64,000 nucleotides of DNA from DASYLJ01 sp964432595. GTDB taxonomy: Bacteria > Desulfobacterota > Binatia > DP-6. Location of the stretch: positions 1 to 64,000 of the forward strand of contig CAYSOF010000023.1 in assembly GCA_964432595.1 (NCBI GenBank), written 5' to 3'. Below, one piece after another: positions 26,044-36,076 of the stretch. The translations under genes and the position numbers were made by a program. The notes beneath the pieces were generated by a model. It was not told the DNA's origin. It was given only the letters and a program-made list of their open reading frames with translations, and did not search any database. Positions within the stretch are counted from its first letter, which is position 1. The number at the start of each line of letters is the position of its first letter.

Positions 26044-26391
26044 ATGGACGTCGTCGCCGAGCCCACGATCGAGCTCACCCCGAACGCCGTGGATGCGGTC
26101 CGCCGGACCCGAGAGAAGTCCGGTCTCGGCGGAGACCACGCGCTCCGGGTGGCGGTGGTGGGCGGCGGGTGCTCGGGGTTCAGCTACCAGCTGGACTTCG
26201 ACGACAAAGCCCAAGAGGGCGACGTCGTCATCCGGTACGACGACGTCACCGTCCGGGTCGATCCGACGAGTGCCCAGTACCTGAAGGGTATCCGGATCGA
26301 CTACGTCAGCAGTCTCCACGGTGGTGGGTTCAAGTTCCAGAACCCGAACGCCACCAACACCTGCGGCTGCGGCTCGTCCTTCTCCGCCTGA
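26044..26391 (+). CDS. erpA: A-type Fe-S cluster carrier (HesB/IscA/ErpA family)
   Basis: The 115-residue product begins M-D-V-V-A-E-P-T-I-E-L-T-P-N-A and has the three invariant Cys of A-type carriers: G-G-G-C-S-G-F-S-Y and the C-terminal C-G-C-G-S-S-F. It accepts and delivers [2Fe-2S] or [4Fe-4S] clusters to apo-enzymes. ErpA and IscA cannot be told apart from sequence alone; the symbol is the common name for stand-alone copies. No isc or suf genes are near. The ATG at 26044 is preferred over 26008 because family members begin here. The following phosphatase gene overlaps its stop. Confidence 0.9.
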   Translation: MDVVAEPTIELTPNAVDAVRRTREKSGLGGDHALRVAVVGGGCSGFSYQLDFDDKAQEGDVVIRYDDVTVRVDPTSAQYLKGIRIDYVSSLHGGGFKFQNPNATNTCGCGSSFSA

Positions 26392-27071
26392 CCATTCCGA
26401 CCGCAGGGCGCCGCGTCCACGTCGCCTTCGATCTCGACGGCACCCTCGTCGACTCGCGGGCCGACATCGCCGCTGCGGCGAACCATGTCCTCGCGGAGCT
26501 GGGCCGCCCGACCCTGCCGCTCGAGACCGTGTCGACGTTCATCGGCGAAGGGGCGCGACGCCTGGTCGAGCGCGTCCTGGGGCATCCGACGCCCGACGAG
26601 CTGAACGCCGCCGCCGCCCGCTTCATGGTCTGGTACGGCGAACACCTGCTGGACGCGACGCGCCCGTATCCCGGCATCGTCGAGATGCTCGCCCGGCTGG
26701 CCGACGCGACGGTCGTCCTCACGTGCCTCAGCAACAAGCCGGAGGCCATGAGCCGCGCGATCCTCGACGGGCTCGGCATCGGCGCATGCTTCGCCGACGT
26801 CGTCGGAGGCGACTCGCTGCCCACGCGGAAGCCCGATCCGAGCGGCCTGTACGCGCTGTGCGAGCGCACCGGCACCACGCCGGATCGTACGCTCCTCGTC
26901 GGCGACTCGACCATCGACCTGCGCACCGCCCGCGCCGCCGGCGCCGCGTTCTGCGGCGTCTCGTGGGGGCTCGCCGTCGAGGGGCTGCGCGCCGAGGCCC
27001 CGGAGTGCATGGTCGACGATCCGGCGGAGATCGTCGCCCGGGTTCAGCGCATGCCGGGCAGCGTCGCGTAG
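26388..27071 (+). CDS. gph: HAD-family phosphatase, phosphoglycolate phosphatase-like, with apparent non-AUG start
   Basis: The product shows the HAD motifs of Gph: V-A-F-D-L-D-G-T-L-V-D-S (nucleophile Asp), C-L-S-N-K-P (motif II), R-K-P-D-P-S-G-L (Lys) and L-V-G-D-S-T-I-D (acidic pair), with a helical cap between motifs I and II. Phosphoglycolate clearance is the usual role; other sugar phosphates are possible. No ATG, GTG or TTG exists in frame between the erpA interior and the D-L-D-G-T motif. The best start is CTG at 26388, overlapping the erpA TGA as CTGA, about 16 codons before motif I. This suggests translational coupling. Its last 28 bases overlap glgA on the other strand. Confidence 0.85.
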   Translation: MTIPTAGRRVHVAFDLDGTLVDSRADIAAAANHVLAELGRPTLPLETVSTFIGEGARRLVERVLGHPTPDELNAAAARFMVWYGEHLLDATRPYPGIVEMLARLADATVVLTCLSNKPEAMSRAILDGLGIGACFADVVGGDSLPTRKPDPSGLYALCERTGTTPDRTLLVGDSTIDLRTARAAGAAFCGVSWGLAVEGLRAEAPECMVDDPAEIVARVQRMPGSVA

Positions 27072-28492
27072 AGCGCCGCGTACTCCGCCGCCGAACGCTC
27101 CCACGAGAAGTCCTGGCGCATGCCGTTCGTGACGATGCGCCGCCAGACCTGCGGCTCAGCGTACAGGGCGAGCGCGTGGCGCACGCCGCCGAGCAGCGCG
27201 TCGACCGTGCACGGCGCGAAGCGCACGCCGGTGCCGGTCCCGCGCTCGGCGTCCGCCGGCTCGACGGTGTCGTGCAGCCCGCCCGTGTCGTGGACGACCG
27301 GCACCGTCCCGTACCGCAGGCTGTAGAGCTGATTCAGCCCGCACGGCTCGTAGCGCGACGGCATGAGGAAGACGTCCGCTCCCGCCTCGATGCGGTGCGC
27401 GAGCGGCTCGTCGTACCCGAGCCGCAGGCCGACGCGTCCGGGGAAGCTCGTCGCCAGCTGACGAAGCGCCGCTTCGAGGCCGGGATCGCCGCTGCCGAGG
27501 ACCGCGAGCTGTGCCGACGACTCCGACAAGAGCGCCGGCGCAGCGGCGAGCGCGACGTCGACGCCCTTCTGGCCGGCGAGCCGGGTGATCATGCCGAGCA
27601 GCGGCGCCGTCGGATCGCATCGCAGCCCGAGCTCGCCCTGCAGCGCCGCTTTGCAGGCGGCCTTGCCGTCGAGATGGTCGACGTCGTACTGCGCGGGCAG
27701 GGCGGCATCGGTCGCGGGGTTCCACACGCGGTAGTCGATCCCGTTCAGAATGCCGCGCAGCCGGCCCGTGCGCGCCCGTACGACCCCGTCGAGCCCCTCG
27801 CCAAGCGCGGCGGTCTGGATCTCGGCGGCGTAGCGCGGGCTCACGGTGGTGAGCGCGTCGGCGAAGACGAGGCCGCCCTTCAGGAAGTTGATGAAGCCGT
27901 AGAACTCGAGGTAGTCGGCGACGAAGTAGCGCGGGTCGACGTTCAGCAGGTGCCAGTCGGCCGCCCAGAACCGGCCCTGGTAGGCGAGATTGTGGATGGT
28001 CTGTACCGTCCGCAGGCGCGCCAGCTCGGGATAGAGGATCGCGGTGGTGCGGAGGAACGCCGGCGCCAGCGCGGCCTGCCAGTCGTGCGCGTGCAGGACG
28101 TCGGGGGGCGTGCCGAGCGTGCGCAGCCACTCGAGCGCCGTGCGGCAGAAGAAGACGAAGCGCTCGGCATTGTCGGGGTAGTCGCCGCCGGGCGGCCCGT
28201 AGAGATGCGGCCGATCGAAGTAGCGCGGCGCGTGCACGAGGATGGTCGGGACCGGCGCACCGGAGACGCGGAGGATTTCCGCGGGCTCCATCCGGCTCGC
28301 GACCGGCGCGCGGACGCGTCCGAGGCGCTCGACGGCGCCCGCCGCGGCGAGCGCCGCGCGATACGCCGGCAGCATCACCGTCACCTCGACCCCGCGCGCG
28401 GCGAGCGCCTGGGGCAGGGCGGCGAGCACGTCGGCGAGTCCCCCCGTCTTGGCGTACGGGAAGGCCTCGGCGGTGAGCATCACGACGCGCAT
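27044..28492 (-). CDS. glgA: Glycogen synthase (ADP- or UDP-glucose:1,4-alpha-glucan glucosyltransferase)
   Basis: The 482-residue product is a GT5 enzyme. The N-terminal K-T-G-G-L-A-D-V (residues 15-22) binds the sugar nucleotide phosphate, H-D-W-Q-A-A-L and H-N-L-A-Y-Q-G line the acceptor cleft, and L-M-P-S-R-Y-E-P-C-G-L-N-Q-L-Y-S-L-R-Y-G-T carries the catalytic Glu. It extends alpha-1,4-glucan for storage. The ATG overlaps the galT stop, so both are translated together, a pairing that suggests hexose-1-phosphate handling feeds glucan synthesis. No glgC or glgB is present in the window. Confidence 0.95.
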   Translation of the reverse strand: MRVVMLTAEAFPYAKTGGLADVLAALPQALAARGVEVTVMLPAYRAALAAAGAVERLGRVRAPVASRMEPAEILRVSGAPVPTILVHAPRYFDRPHLYGPPGGDYPDNAERFVFFCRTALEWLRTLGTPPDVLHAHDWQAALAPAFLRTTAILYPELARLRTVQTIHNLAYQGRFWAADWHLLNVDPRYFVADYLEFYGFINFLKGGLVFADALTTVSPRYAAEIQTAALGEGLDGVVRARTGRLRGILNGIDYRVWNPATDAALPAQYDVDHLDGKAACKAALQGELGLRCDPTAPLLGMITRLAGQKGVDVALAAAPALLSESSAQLAVLGSGDPGLEAALRQLATSFPGRVGLRLGYDEPLAHRIEAGADVFLMPSRYEPCGLNQLYSLRYGTVPVVHDTGGLHDTVEPADAERGTGTGVRFAPCTVDALLGGVRHALALYAEPQVWRRIVTNGMRQDFSWERSAAEYAALYATLPGMR

Positions 28493-29484
28493 CAGCCGTC
28501 CGTGTCGCGCAGGAACCTGGCGGCGTCCTCCGGCGGCATCGGATTCACGTGGAACCCGCTGCCCCATTCGAATCCGGCGACCGGCGTGACCTTGGGCGTG
28601 ATCTCGACGTGCCAGTGGAAGTACGGGCTCTCGCTCTCCGAGAACGGCGCGCTGTGCAGCGCCAGGTTGTAGGGCGGATCGCCGAGGACGCGGTCGAGCC
28701 GGCGGAGCACCGTACCGAGCACGACCGCCAGATCGCGCAGCTCGGCGGCGGCGATGTGCTCGAAGGCCGGCAGGTGCCGTCGCGGCAGGATCCACGTCTC
28801 GAACGGGAAGCGGGCGGCGAACGGCGCGAACGCCAACACGTGCTCCGTCTCCGCCACGAGCCGGGTCTTCTCGCCCGTTTCCTGATGCAGGATGTCGCAG
28901 AAGAGACAGCGCTCCCGGTAGTCGTGGTACGAGCGCGCGTGGTGCAACTCGTCGCTGAGCCGCTGCGGCGGGATCGGCGTCGCGAGCAGCTGCGAGTGCG
29001 GATGCTCGAGATGGGCGCCGGCGTCGAGCCCGTGCGACTTGAAGACGACGATCGAGCGGAAGCGCTGGTCGCGCTTCAGGTCGAGGATGCGCTCGCGATA
29101 CGCGCGCAGCACGTCCTCGATGGCACTGGCGCCGAGCCGCCCGAGGCTGTCGTCGTGGTTCGGCGACTCGATGACGACCTCGTGCGCGCCGATGCCGTTC
29201 ATCAGGTCGTAGAGGCCGTGCCCGCGCCGCTCGAGGTGCCCCTCGACGCGCAGCGCGGGGAACTTGTTCGGGACGACGCGCACGTTCCACGGACCGTCGT
29301 CGGCGGCACCGTTGCGGTACGCGAGCAGCTCCGGCGGCGTCTCGAGCTCGTGGCCGGCGCAGAAGAGGCAGGGACCGCCGTGACGCGGCGGCTTGATGAC
29401 GCGGAAGTCGGCCGGGCGGCGGACGCGGGTCGTGCCGATGATCACCCAGCGGCCGATGACGGGATCTTTGCGCAGCTCGGGCAT
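28492..29484 (-). CDS. galT: Galactose-1-phosphate uridylyltransferase
   Basis: The 330-residue HIT-superfamily enzyme has the catalytic H-P-H (L-E-H-P-H-S-Q-L), zinc ligands in C-L-F-C-A-G-H, a second C-L-F-C-D and the C-terminal F-H-W-H-V-E-I-T-P. It swaps UMP between UDP-glucose and galactose-1-phosphate. An ADP-sugar variant role cannot be excluded given its coupling to glgA. It starts 21 bases after lon and overlaps glgA by the TGA/ATG junction, forming lon-galT-glgA. Confidence 0.93.
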   Translation of the reverse strand: MPELRKDPVIGRWVIIGTTRVRRPADFRVIKPPRHGGPCLFCAGHELETPPELLAYRNGAADDGPWNVRVVPNKFPALRVEGHLERRGHGLYDLMNGIGAHEVVIESPNHDDSLGRLGASAIEDVLRAYRERILDLKRDQRFRSIVVFKSHGLDAGAHLEHPHSQLLATPIPPQRLSDELHHARSYHDYRERCLFCDILHQETGEKTRLVAETEHVLAFAPFAARFPFETWILPRRHLPAFEHIAAAELRDLAVVLGTVLRRLDRVLGDPPYNLALHSAPFSESESPYFHWHVEITPKVTPVAGFEWGSGFHVNPMPPEDAARFLRDTDG

Positions 29485-29505
29485 GTGACGGAGGGCCTCT
29501 CGCGG

Positions 29506-31938
<2,433 letters not shown>

Positions 31939-31986
31939 GGAGCGTAGAAGGCAACCTAGCCCACGCCCCCCCGAGCGACAAGGCGA

Positions 31987-32000
31987 GTCGGCGCGCCGAC
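31987..32000. repeat. 14-base perfect palindrome between lon and the DUF2203 gene
   Basis: GTCGGCGCGCCGAC reads the same on both strands. It lies in the only gap between lon (minus) and DUF2203 (plus), 49 bases from the lon ATG. It could be an operator for either gene or a chance GC-rich palindrome. No second copy was noticed nearby. Confidence 0.3.
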
Positions 32001-32042
32001 ATGACTCGACTCCCGCGGGGCGAGCCGCTACTGTCCGCGCGC

Positions 32043-32465
32043 GTGAGACCGCCGAAGCTCTTCACCGTCGCCGAAGCGAACGCATGCGTGCCGCGACTCA
32101 CGCTCTTGGTGGAGCGGCTGCAGCGCGGCGCGATGCGCCTCGAGGACGAGCGTCGCGCGCTGGCGGACGCGCGGGGCATCGCGCCGGACGACGTCGACAC
32201 CGAGGAGCTGCTGCGCGAGCGCGCGGACGCGCGCCTCGTCGTCGAGGATCTCGACGCCGTGGTGCAGGAGATCGAGGAGACCGGCGCGCAGCTGAAGGAC
32301 GTGCGGCTGGGTCTGCTCGACTTTCCCGGCGAGGTGCAGGGCGAGGTCGTGTGCTTGTGCTGGCAGTTCGGCGAGCCGGAGGTCGCGTTCTGGCATCGCG
32401 AGTCCGACGGCTTCGCGGGACGGCAGCCGTTGCCGGGCGCGACGCCGCCACGGTGGCTGCAGTAG
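32043..32465 (+). CDS. DUF2203 family protein
   Basis: From GTG 32043 the product has 140 residues. It starts K-L-F-T-V-A-E-A-N-A-C-V-P-R-L, the opening helix of DUF2203, and contains a long coiled region, then G-A-Q-L-K-D-V-R-L-G-L-L-D-F-P-G and C-L-C-W-Q-F-G-E-P-E-V-A-F-W-H. These are the conserved family blocks. An upstream ATG at 32001 in the same frame would add 14 residues but family members usually start near the chosen site. Function is unknown. The next gene overlaps its stop by one base. Confidence 0.72.
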   Translation: MRPPKLFTVAEANACVPRLTLLVERLQRGAMRLEDERRALADARGIAPDDVDTEELLRERADARLVVEDLDAVVQEIEETGAQLKDVRLGLLDFPGEVQGEVVCLCWQFGEPEVAFWHRESDGFAGRQPLPGATPPRWLQ

Positions 32466-33217
32466 TGGCGCGCTATCGCGGCGTCCTGTTCGATCTGTTC
32501 GGGACGCTGATCCACTTCGACGATCAGCGTCTCCCGTCGCTCGACGTCGGCGGACGCTCGCTCCGCACGACCGTGCCCGCACTGATGCCGCTGCTGGCCG
32601 AGGTGCTGCCGGCGGTCGACGCGGCCGATCTGCTGCTCCATCTGCGTGCCGTCGGCGAGGAGATGGCGCGCGAGCGCATCGAGGACCATCGCGAGCATCC
32701 GTCGCGCGAGCGCTTCCGGCGGGTGCTGGCGCGGCTGGGCTGCGAGGACGTCCACTGCGGTGAGGCGGCGGCGATGCTGTCGCGCGCCCACATGCGTGCC
32801 ATCGCCGACGCCACGGTGTTCCCGCCGGCGCACGCGACGCTGCTCGACGACGTCCGGCGCGAGCATCGGGTGGGCGTCGTCAGCAATTTCGACGACACCG
32901 CGACGGGCTACGTGATCCTCGCGCGCCACGGCATCCTCGATGCCGTCGAGACCGTCGTGATCTCCGAGGCCGTCGGCTTGCGGAAGCCCCATCCCGCGCT
33001 CGTGCGCGAGGGGCTGCGTGGGATCGGGCTTCCGCCGCACGAGGTGCTCTTCGTCGGCGACACGTTGGGCGAGGACGTCGCGGCGGCCAACGCGGCGGGC
33101 GTCGACGCCGTCTGGATCGACCTGCGCGGGCAGGGGCTGCCCGCGGGCGCGCACGCGCCGCGTTGGACGATCCGCGCGCTCCCCGAGCTGGCGGCGATCT
33201 TACAAGCGGCGCGGTGA
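32465..33217 (+). CDS. HAD-superfamily hydrolase
   Basis: The 250-residue product has V-L-F-D-L-F-G-T-L-I (motif I; the second catalytic acid is Phe rather than Asp, as in haloacid-dehalogenase-type members), V-S-N-F-D-D (motif II), R-K-P-H-P-A-L (Lys) and V-G-D-T-L-G-E-D (motif III). The missing second Asp of motif I points to a dehalogenase-like or non-phosphatase activity, or to a weak phosphatase. The GTG start overlaps the DUF2203 stop; an in-frame GTG 12 bases earlier is an alternative. Its last 18 bases overlap the convergent folate gene. Confidence 0.78.
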   Translation: MARYRGVLFDLFGTLIHFDDQRLPSLDVGGRSLRTTVPALMPLLAEVLPAVDAADLLLHLRAVGEEMARERIEDHREHPSRERFRRVLARLGCEDVHCGEAAAMLSRAHMRAIADATVFPPAHATLLDDVRREHRVGVVSNFDDTATGYVILARHGILDAVETVVISEAVGLRKPHPALVREGLRGIGLPPHEVLFVGDTLGEDVAAANAAGVDAVWIDLRGQGLPAGAHAPRWTIRALPELAAILQAAR

Positions 33218-33940
33218 CGGCGCGTTCGTCGCGCCGCGCTTCAGCCGCTTGCGCAGCAGCGGGATCGCGTTGATGCGCAGGGCGCGGAGCAGGTCCCAGT
33301 AGATGCCGCGCGGCCGCGGATGCGCCGGGCGCGTCGCGATCACCTCGTTCGGCGTGACGAGGAAGTCGACGGGCAGGTCGTGCGGCAGCATCGCGATGCG
33401 TTCCGTCAGGATCTGCAGCGGATGGACCGTGGTCAGGATGGGCGTCGACTCGCGGACCTTCCCCTCCTCGCGGAGCAGCCCGTACTCGAGGTCGCAGTAG
33501 CCGCCGCCCTTGCCGACGCGGGCGCCGTCGCGCCCGACCGCGACGGAGCCGCAGACGATCAGGTCGACGGGACGCATTTCGCGCGGCGACACGGCGCGCC
33601 CGTACTTGCACGCGCCCGCGATGCTGGCCGCCATCGCGGCGCGCTTCCCGAAGCGTTGCGGGTCGATCTCGATGAAGCACTTCTCGGTGCGCAGCCGGGG
33701 GACCGCCATGTAGACGATCTTCCCCTCCTGCAGCGCGAGGCGGCGCACGGCGAGCTGCGGGGCGTCGGGGTTCACCTTGACGACGAGCGCGCGTCGCCAG
33801 ACGGCCATCTCGCGGAGGAGCTGCGCGGCCTGCTGCGCTCCCTCGAAGTTCGGAATGCGGCCGGGCGCTCCGGGGAAGCGGCCTACACCCTCCCGCTCAA
33901 TCGTCTTCCAGACCCGCTGACGGATCTCCGCCTTCGTCAT
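33200..33940 (-). CDS. 5-formyltetrahydrofolate cyclo-ligase family protein
   Basis: From ATG 33940 (M-T-K-A-E-I-R-Q-R-V-W) the product has 246 residues. The family motif G-K-G-G-G-Y-C-D-L-E-Y-G-L-L corresponds to the G-x-G-x-G-Y-Y-D loop of cyclo-ligases, and A-V-G-R-D-G-A-R-V-G precedes it. The length and spacing resemble the COG0212 branch that includes MTHFSD-like proteins, so activity on 5-formyl-THF is probable but not certain. The first 44 bases overlap the end of trmI in another frame on the same strand. Confidence 0.78.
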   Translation of the reverse strand: MTKAEIRQRVWKTIEREGVGRFPGAPGRIPNFEGAQQAAQLLREMAVWRRALVVKVNPDAPQLAVRRLALQEGKIVYMAVPRLRTEKCFIEIDPQRFGKRAAMAASIAGACKYGRAVSPREMRPVDLIVCGSVAVGRDGARVGKGGGYCDLEYGLLREEGKVRESTPILTTVHPLQILTERIAMLPHDLPVDFLVTPNEVIATRPAHPRPRGIYWDLLRALRINAIPLLRKRLKRGATNAPSPRRL

Positions 33941-34808
33941 CGTGCGTCGACCCTGAGGCGCGTTTGCCCGCTGAATAACCGCTAACACCCGACCCCCGGG
34001 GAGTCAATTCGGAACGGATGGTCGAGCCGTCGGCGAGCCGTCGCGCGAAGACGAGGAAGCCCGTGTGCGCCACCATGCGATGGTCGGGGCGCAGGCTGCG
34101 CGGGCCCACGTGCCACGGACGCAGCATCGTCTCGACGGTTTCGTCGGCGCCGAAGCCCCCGTGCGCGCGCAGCGCGTCCACCAGCTGCTTCACCTGGAGC
34201 GCCGTCGGAATGAAGCCCGTGAAGACGCCGCCCGGCCGCAGGGCCTCGGCGACGGCGGGCAGCACCTGCCACGGCTCCGCCAGGTCGACGACGATGCGGT
34301 CGACGTCACGCTCGACGATCCCGTCGGCGACGGGGTCGGCCACCCGCAGCGTCCAGTTCGGCGCCGGGCCGTGGAAGCGCTCGACGTTCTGCCGGGCGAT
34401 CGCGGCGAAGTCCTCGCGCAGCTCGTACGAGGTGAGACGGCCCGTCGGTCCGACGCCGCGGAGCAGTCCCATCGTCATCGCGGCCGGTCCGGTGCCGATC
34501 TCGACGACGCTGTGGCCGGGCGCGATGTCGCCCCAGAGCAGCACGATGCCGACGTCCTTCGGATAGATCGGCTGCGCCTGGCGGGGCAGGTTGGGGATGA
34601 GCTGCGCGTAGGTCGGACGCAGCACGAGGAAGGGCTCGCCTCCCGCCGTCTCGACGATGCTGCCTTCGGGGCGGCCGATCAGCTCGTCGCACGCGAGCGG
34701 CATGCCGCGCACGGCGATGCGCGCGCCGCGCCGAAGCGTCCGCAGATACGAGCGGTCCTTGCGGTCGAGGAAGACGACGGCGTCGCCGTCCTGTAGCAGC
34801 CCGCTCAC
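33897..34808 (-). CDS. trmI: tRNA (adenine-58-N1)-methyltransferase, TrmI type
   Basis: The 303-residue product starts at GTG 34808. It has the TrmI N-terminal beta domain, then Q-P-I-Y-P-K-D, a SAM motif V-V-E-I-G-T-G-P-A-A-M-T, and D-R-I-V-V-D-L-A-E-P-W. This last is close to the D-L-P-x-P-W catalytic motif, with Ala-Glu in place of Pro-x. It would methylate A58 in the tRNA T-loop. A ~30-residue Ser/Gly/Asp-rich tail (S-G-Y-S-A-G-K-R...L-E-D-D) extends past the fold and into the next gene. It overlaps ttuA by GTGA. Thermus TrmI is known to help 2-thiolation at position 54, which fits its neighbours here. Confidence 0.86.
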   Translation of the reverse strand: MSGLLQDGDAVVFLDRKDRSYLRTLRRGARIAVRGMPLACDELIGRPEGSIVETAGGEPFLVLRPTYAQLIPNLPRQAQPIYPKDVGIVLLWGDIAPGHSVVEIGTGPAAMTMGLLRGVGPTGRLTSYELREDFAAIARQNVERFHGPAPNWTLRVADPVADGIVERDVDRIVVDLAEPWQVLPAVAEALRPGGVFTGFIPTALQVKQLVDALRAHGGFGADETVETMLRPWHVGPRSLRPDHRMVAHTGFLVFARRLADGSTIRSELTPRGSGVSGYSAGKRASGSTHDDEGGDPSAGLEDD

Positions 34809-35758
34809 GTGATCGGCGCCGGGGTCAGGCGCGCGCGCCGGGTCTCGACCTCGGAGACGAGACGGCAGAAGCCGCAGATGCTGCCCCACGCCGGCATCCC
34901 GCACCGCTCGCACGCGCCCGGCGGACCGTCCGCGGACGCGGCACCCGCCGCGACGCCGGCGGCGATGAGCGGCTGGCCCGTGCGCAAGAACTCGCGCACG
35001 AACGCCATCTTCGTGCCGGGGCTCGCGTGCTCGAGGCGATTGAGCGCGTCCTTGTACGTGAGCTGCGTCGCGCCCGCGGCGTTCGGGCACTCCTCGACGA
35101 CGTAGTCGATGCCGCGCATGAACGCGTAGACCGCGGTCTCGTACTCGCTCAGCAGGTAGAGCGGCTTCACCTTGCGCACGAACTTCTCGTGCGTCGGCGG
35201 GAGAACGGGGCGCTGGCGCGACAGGTGGTCCGTCTGCCAGCGGAGCACGTTGCCGAAGAGTCGCGCCGCCTCGTCGTCGAGGTTGTGACCGGTGACGAGC
35301 ACCTCGAAGCCGCCCTCGACGGCGGCACGATCGAAGTAGTGCCGCTTGAACGTCCCGCACGCCGAGCACGCCGAGCGTCGCGTGAGCTTCGCCACCGCGG
35401 GAATCTCGAGCCCGGTGCCCTCGGACGAGAGGTCGGTGACGATGAGCTTCAGCCCGCGCGCCGCCGCGAACGCCTCGACCTTGTCGCGCGAGTGGTCGGA
35501 GTACGCCCCGATGCCCTGCGCCAGGTAGAAGCCGGTGGTGTCGTGCCCGAGCTCGACGAGGACGTCCCATAGCGCCAGGCTGTCCTTGCCGCCGGAGATG
35601 CAGACGAGCAGGCGCTCGCCGACGGTGAACATCTTCTCGTGCTTCACGGCGCGCTCGACCTGGCGCTGGAAGAACATCAGGTAGCACGGCCGGCAGAAGC
35701 CCGCGTTGTGCGCGCGGAGATTGACCTCCGCCTTCGCCTTGCAGCGCGTGCACTTCAT
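34805..35758 (-). CDS. ttuA: tRNA U54 2-thiolation enzyme, TtuA-like (TIGR00269)
   Basis: The 317-residue product has an N-terminal zinc finger (C3, C6, C22, C25), the PP-loop S-G-G-K-D-S (55-60) that adenylates uridine, and the Fe-S cluster Cys set: C131 and C134 in S-A-C-S-A-C-G plus C224 in E-E-C-P-N. A C-terminal zinc finger (C-E-R-C and C-G-F-C) closes it. All residues known to matter in Thermus/Pyrococcus TtuA are present. It transfers sulfur from a thiocarboxylated carrier, here probably the adjacent ubiquitin-like protein, to the T-loop uridine. Overlaps on both sides (ATGA with ttuB, GTGA with trmI) make a coupled unit. Confidence 0.88.
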   Translation of the reverse strand: MKCTRCKAKAEVNLRAHNAGFCRPCYLMFFQRQVERAVKHEKMFTVGERLLVCISGGKDSLALWDVLVELGHDTTGFYLAQGIGAYSDHSRDKVEAFAAARGLKLIVTDLSSEGTGLEIPAVAKLTRRSACSACGTFKRHYFDRAAVEGGFEVLVTGHNLDDEAARLFGNVLRWQTDHLSRQRPVLPPTHEKFVRKVKPLYLLSEYETAVYAFMRGIDYVVEECPNAAGATQLTYKDALNRLEHASPGTKMAFVREFLRTGQPLIAAGVAAGAASADGPPGACERCGMPAWGSICGFCRLVSEVETRRARLTPAPIT

Positions 35759-35955
35759 GCGGCACCGCCCGAGATGACGGCGCGGATCTCGATCTCGTCG
35801 GCCTCCTCGACCATCTCGCCGTCGGTCAGGAGCAGGTCGCCGCGGATGACCATGGCCGTGCCGGGCAGGACGCCGAGCTCCGCGAGCAGCTTCGAGACGG
35901 ATCGGCGTCCGGTGAGCTCCACGGTGCGGCGTTCGGGATGGAGATGGACGCGCAT
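35755..35955 (-). CDS. ttuB: MoaD/ThiS-like sulfur carrier (TtuB-like)
   Basis: The 66-residue beta-grasp protein reads V-E-L-T-G-R-R-S-V-S-K-L-L-A-E-L-G, then L-L-T-D-G-E-M-V-E-E-A-D-E-I-E-I-R-A-V-I-S-G-G-A-A. ThiS/MoaD/TtuB proteins end in Gly-Gly, whose terminal carboxyl is thiolated by an E1-like enzyme. Here two Ala follow the Gly pair. Either a protease trims them or this carrier works differently. The E1-like partner (TtuC/MoeB) is not in the window. The TGA overlaps the ttuA ATG. Confidence 0.8.
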   Translation of the reverse strand: MRVHLHPERRTVELTGRRSVSKLLAELGVLPGTAMVIRGDLLLTDGEMVEEADEIEIRAVISGGAA

Positions 35956-36013
35956 CTGACTGCGCGTCGCCTACCACGCGACCTGCACTGCCTCAAGGAC
36001 GGTGGAGGTCGCC

Positions 36014-36042
36014 TTGACAGGGACGGACTCGGTCTTTACAAA
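36014..36042 (+). promoter_or_regulatory. Sigma70-type promoter of the two small zinc-protein genes
   Basis: A perfect TTGACA at 36014-36019 and TACAAA at 36037-36042 (4 of 6) are separated by 17 bases. It is the best consensus promoter in the window. The start of transcription would fall near 36049, giving a leader of about 28 bases. Confidence 0.6.
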
Positions 36043-36076
36043 GCTCGGATCGCGCGCGCGCGCCGCGGTTACCAGT

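Noticed and set aside
32465..33217. Calling the HAD protein a phosphoglycolate phosphatase
   Set aside because: Motif I reads D-L-F-G-T and lacks the second Asp needed for phosphatase chemistry.
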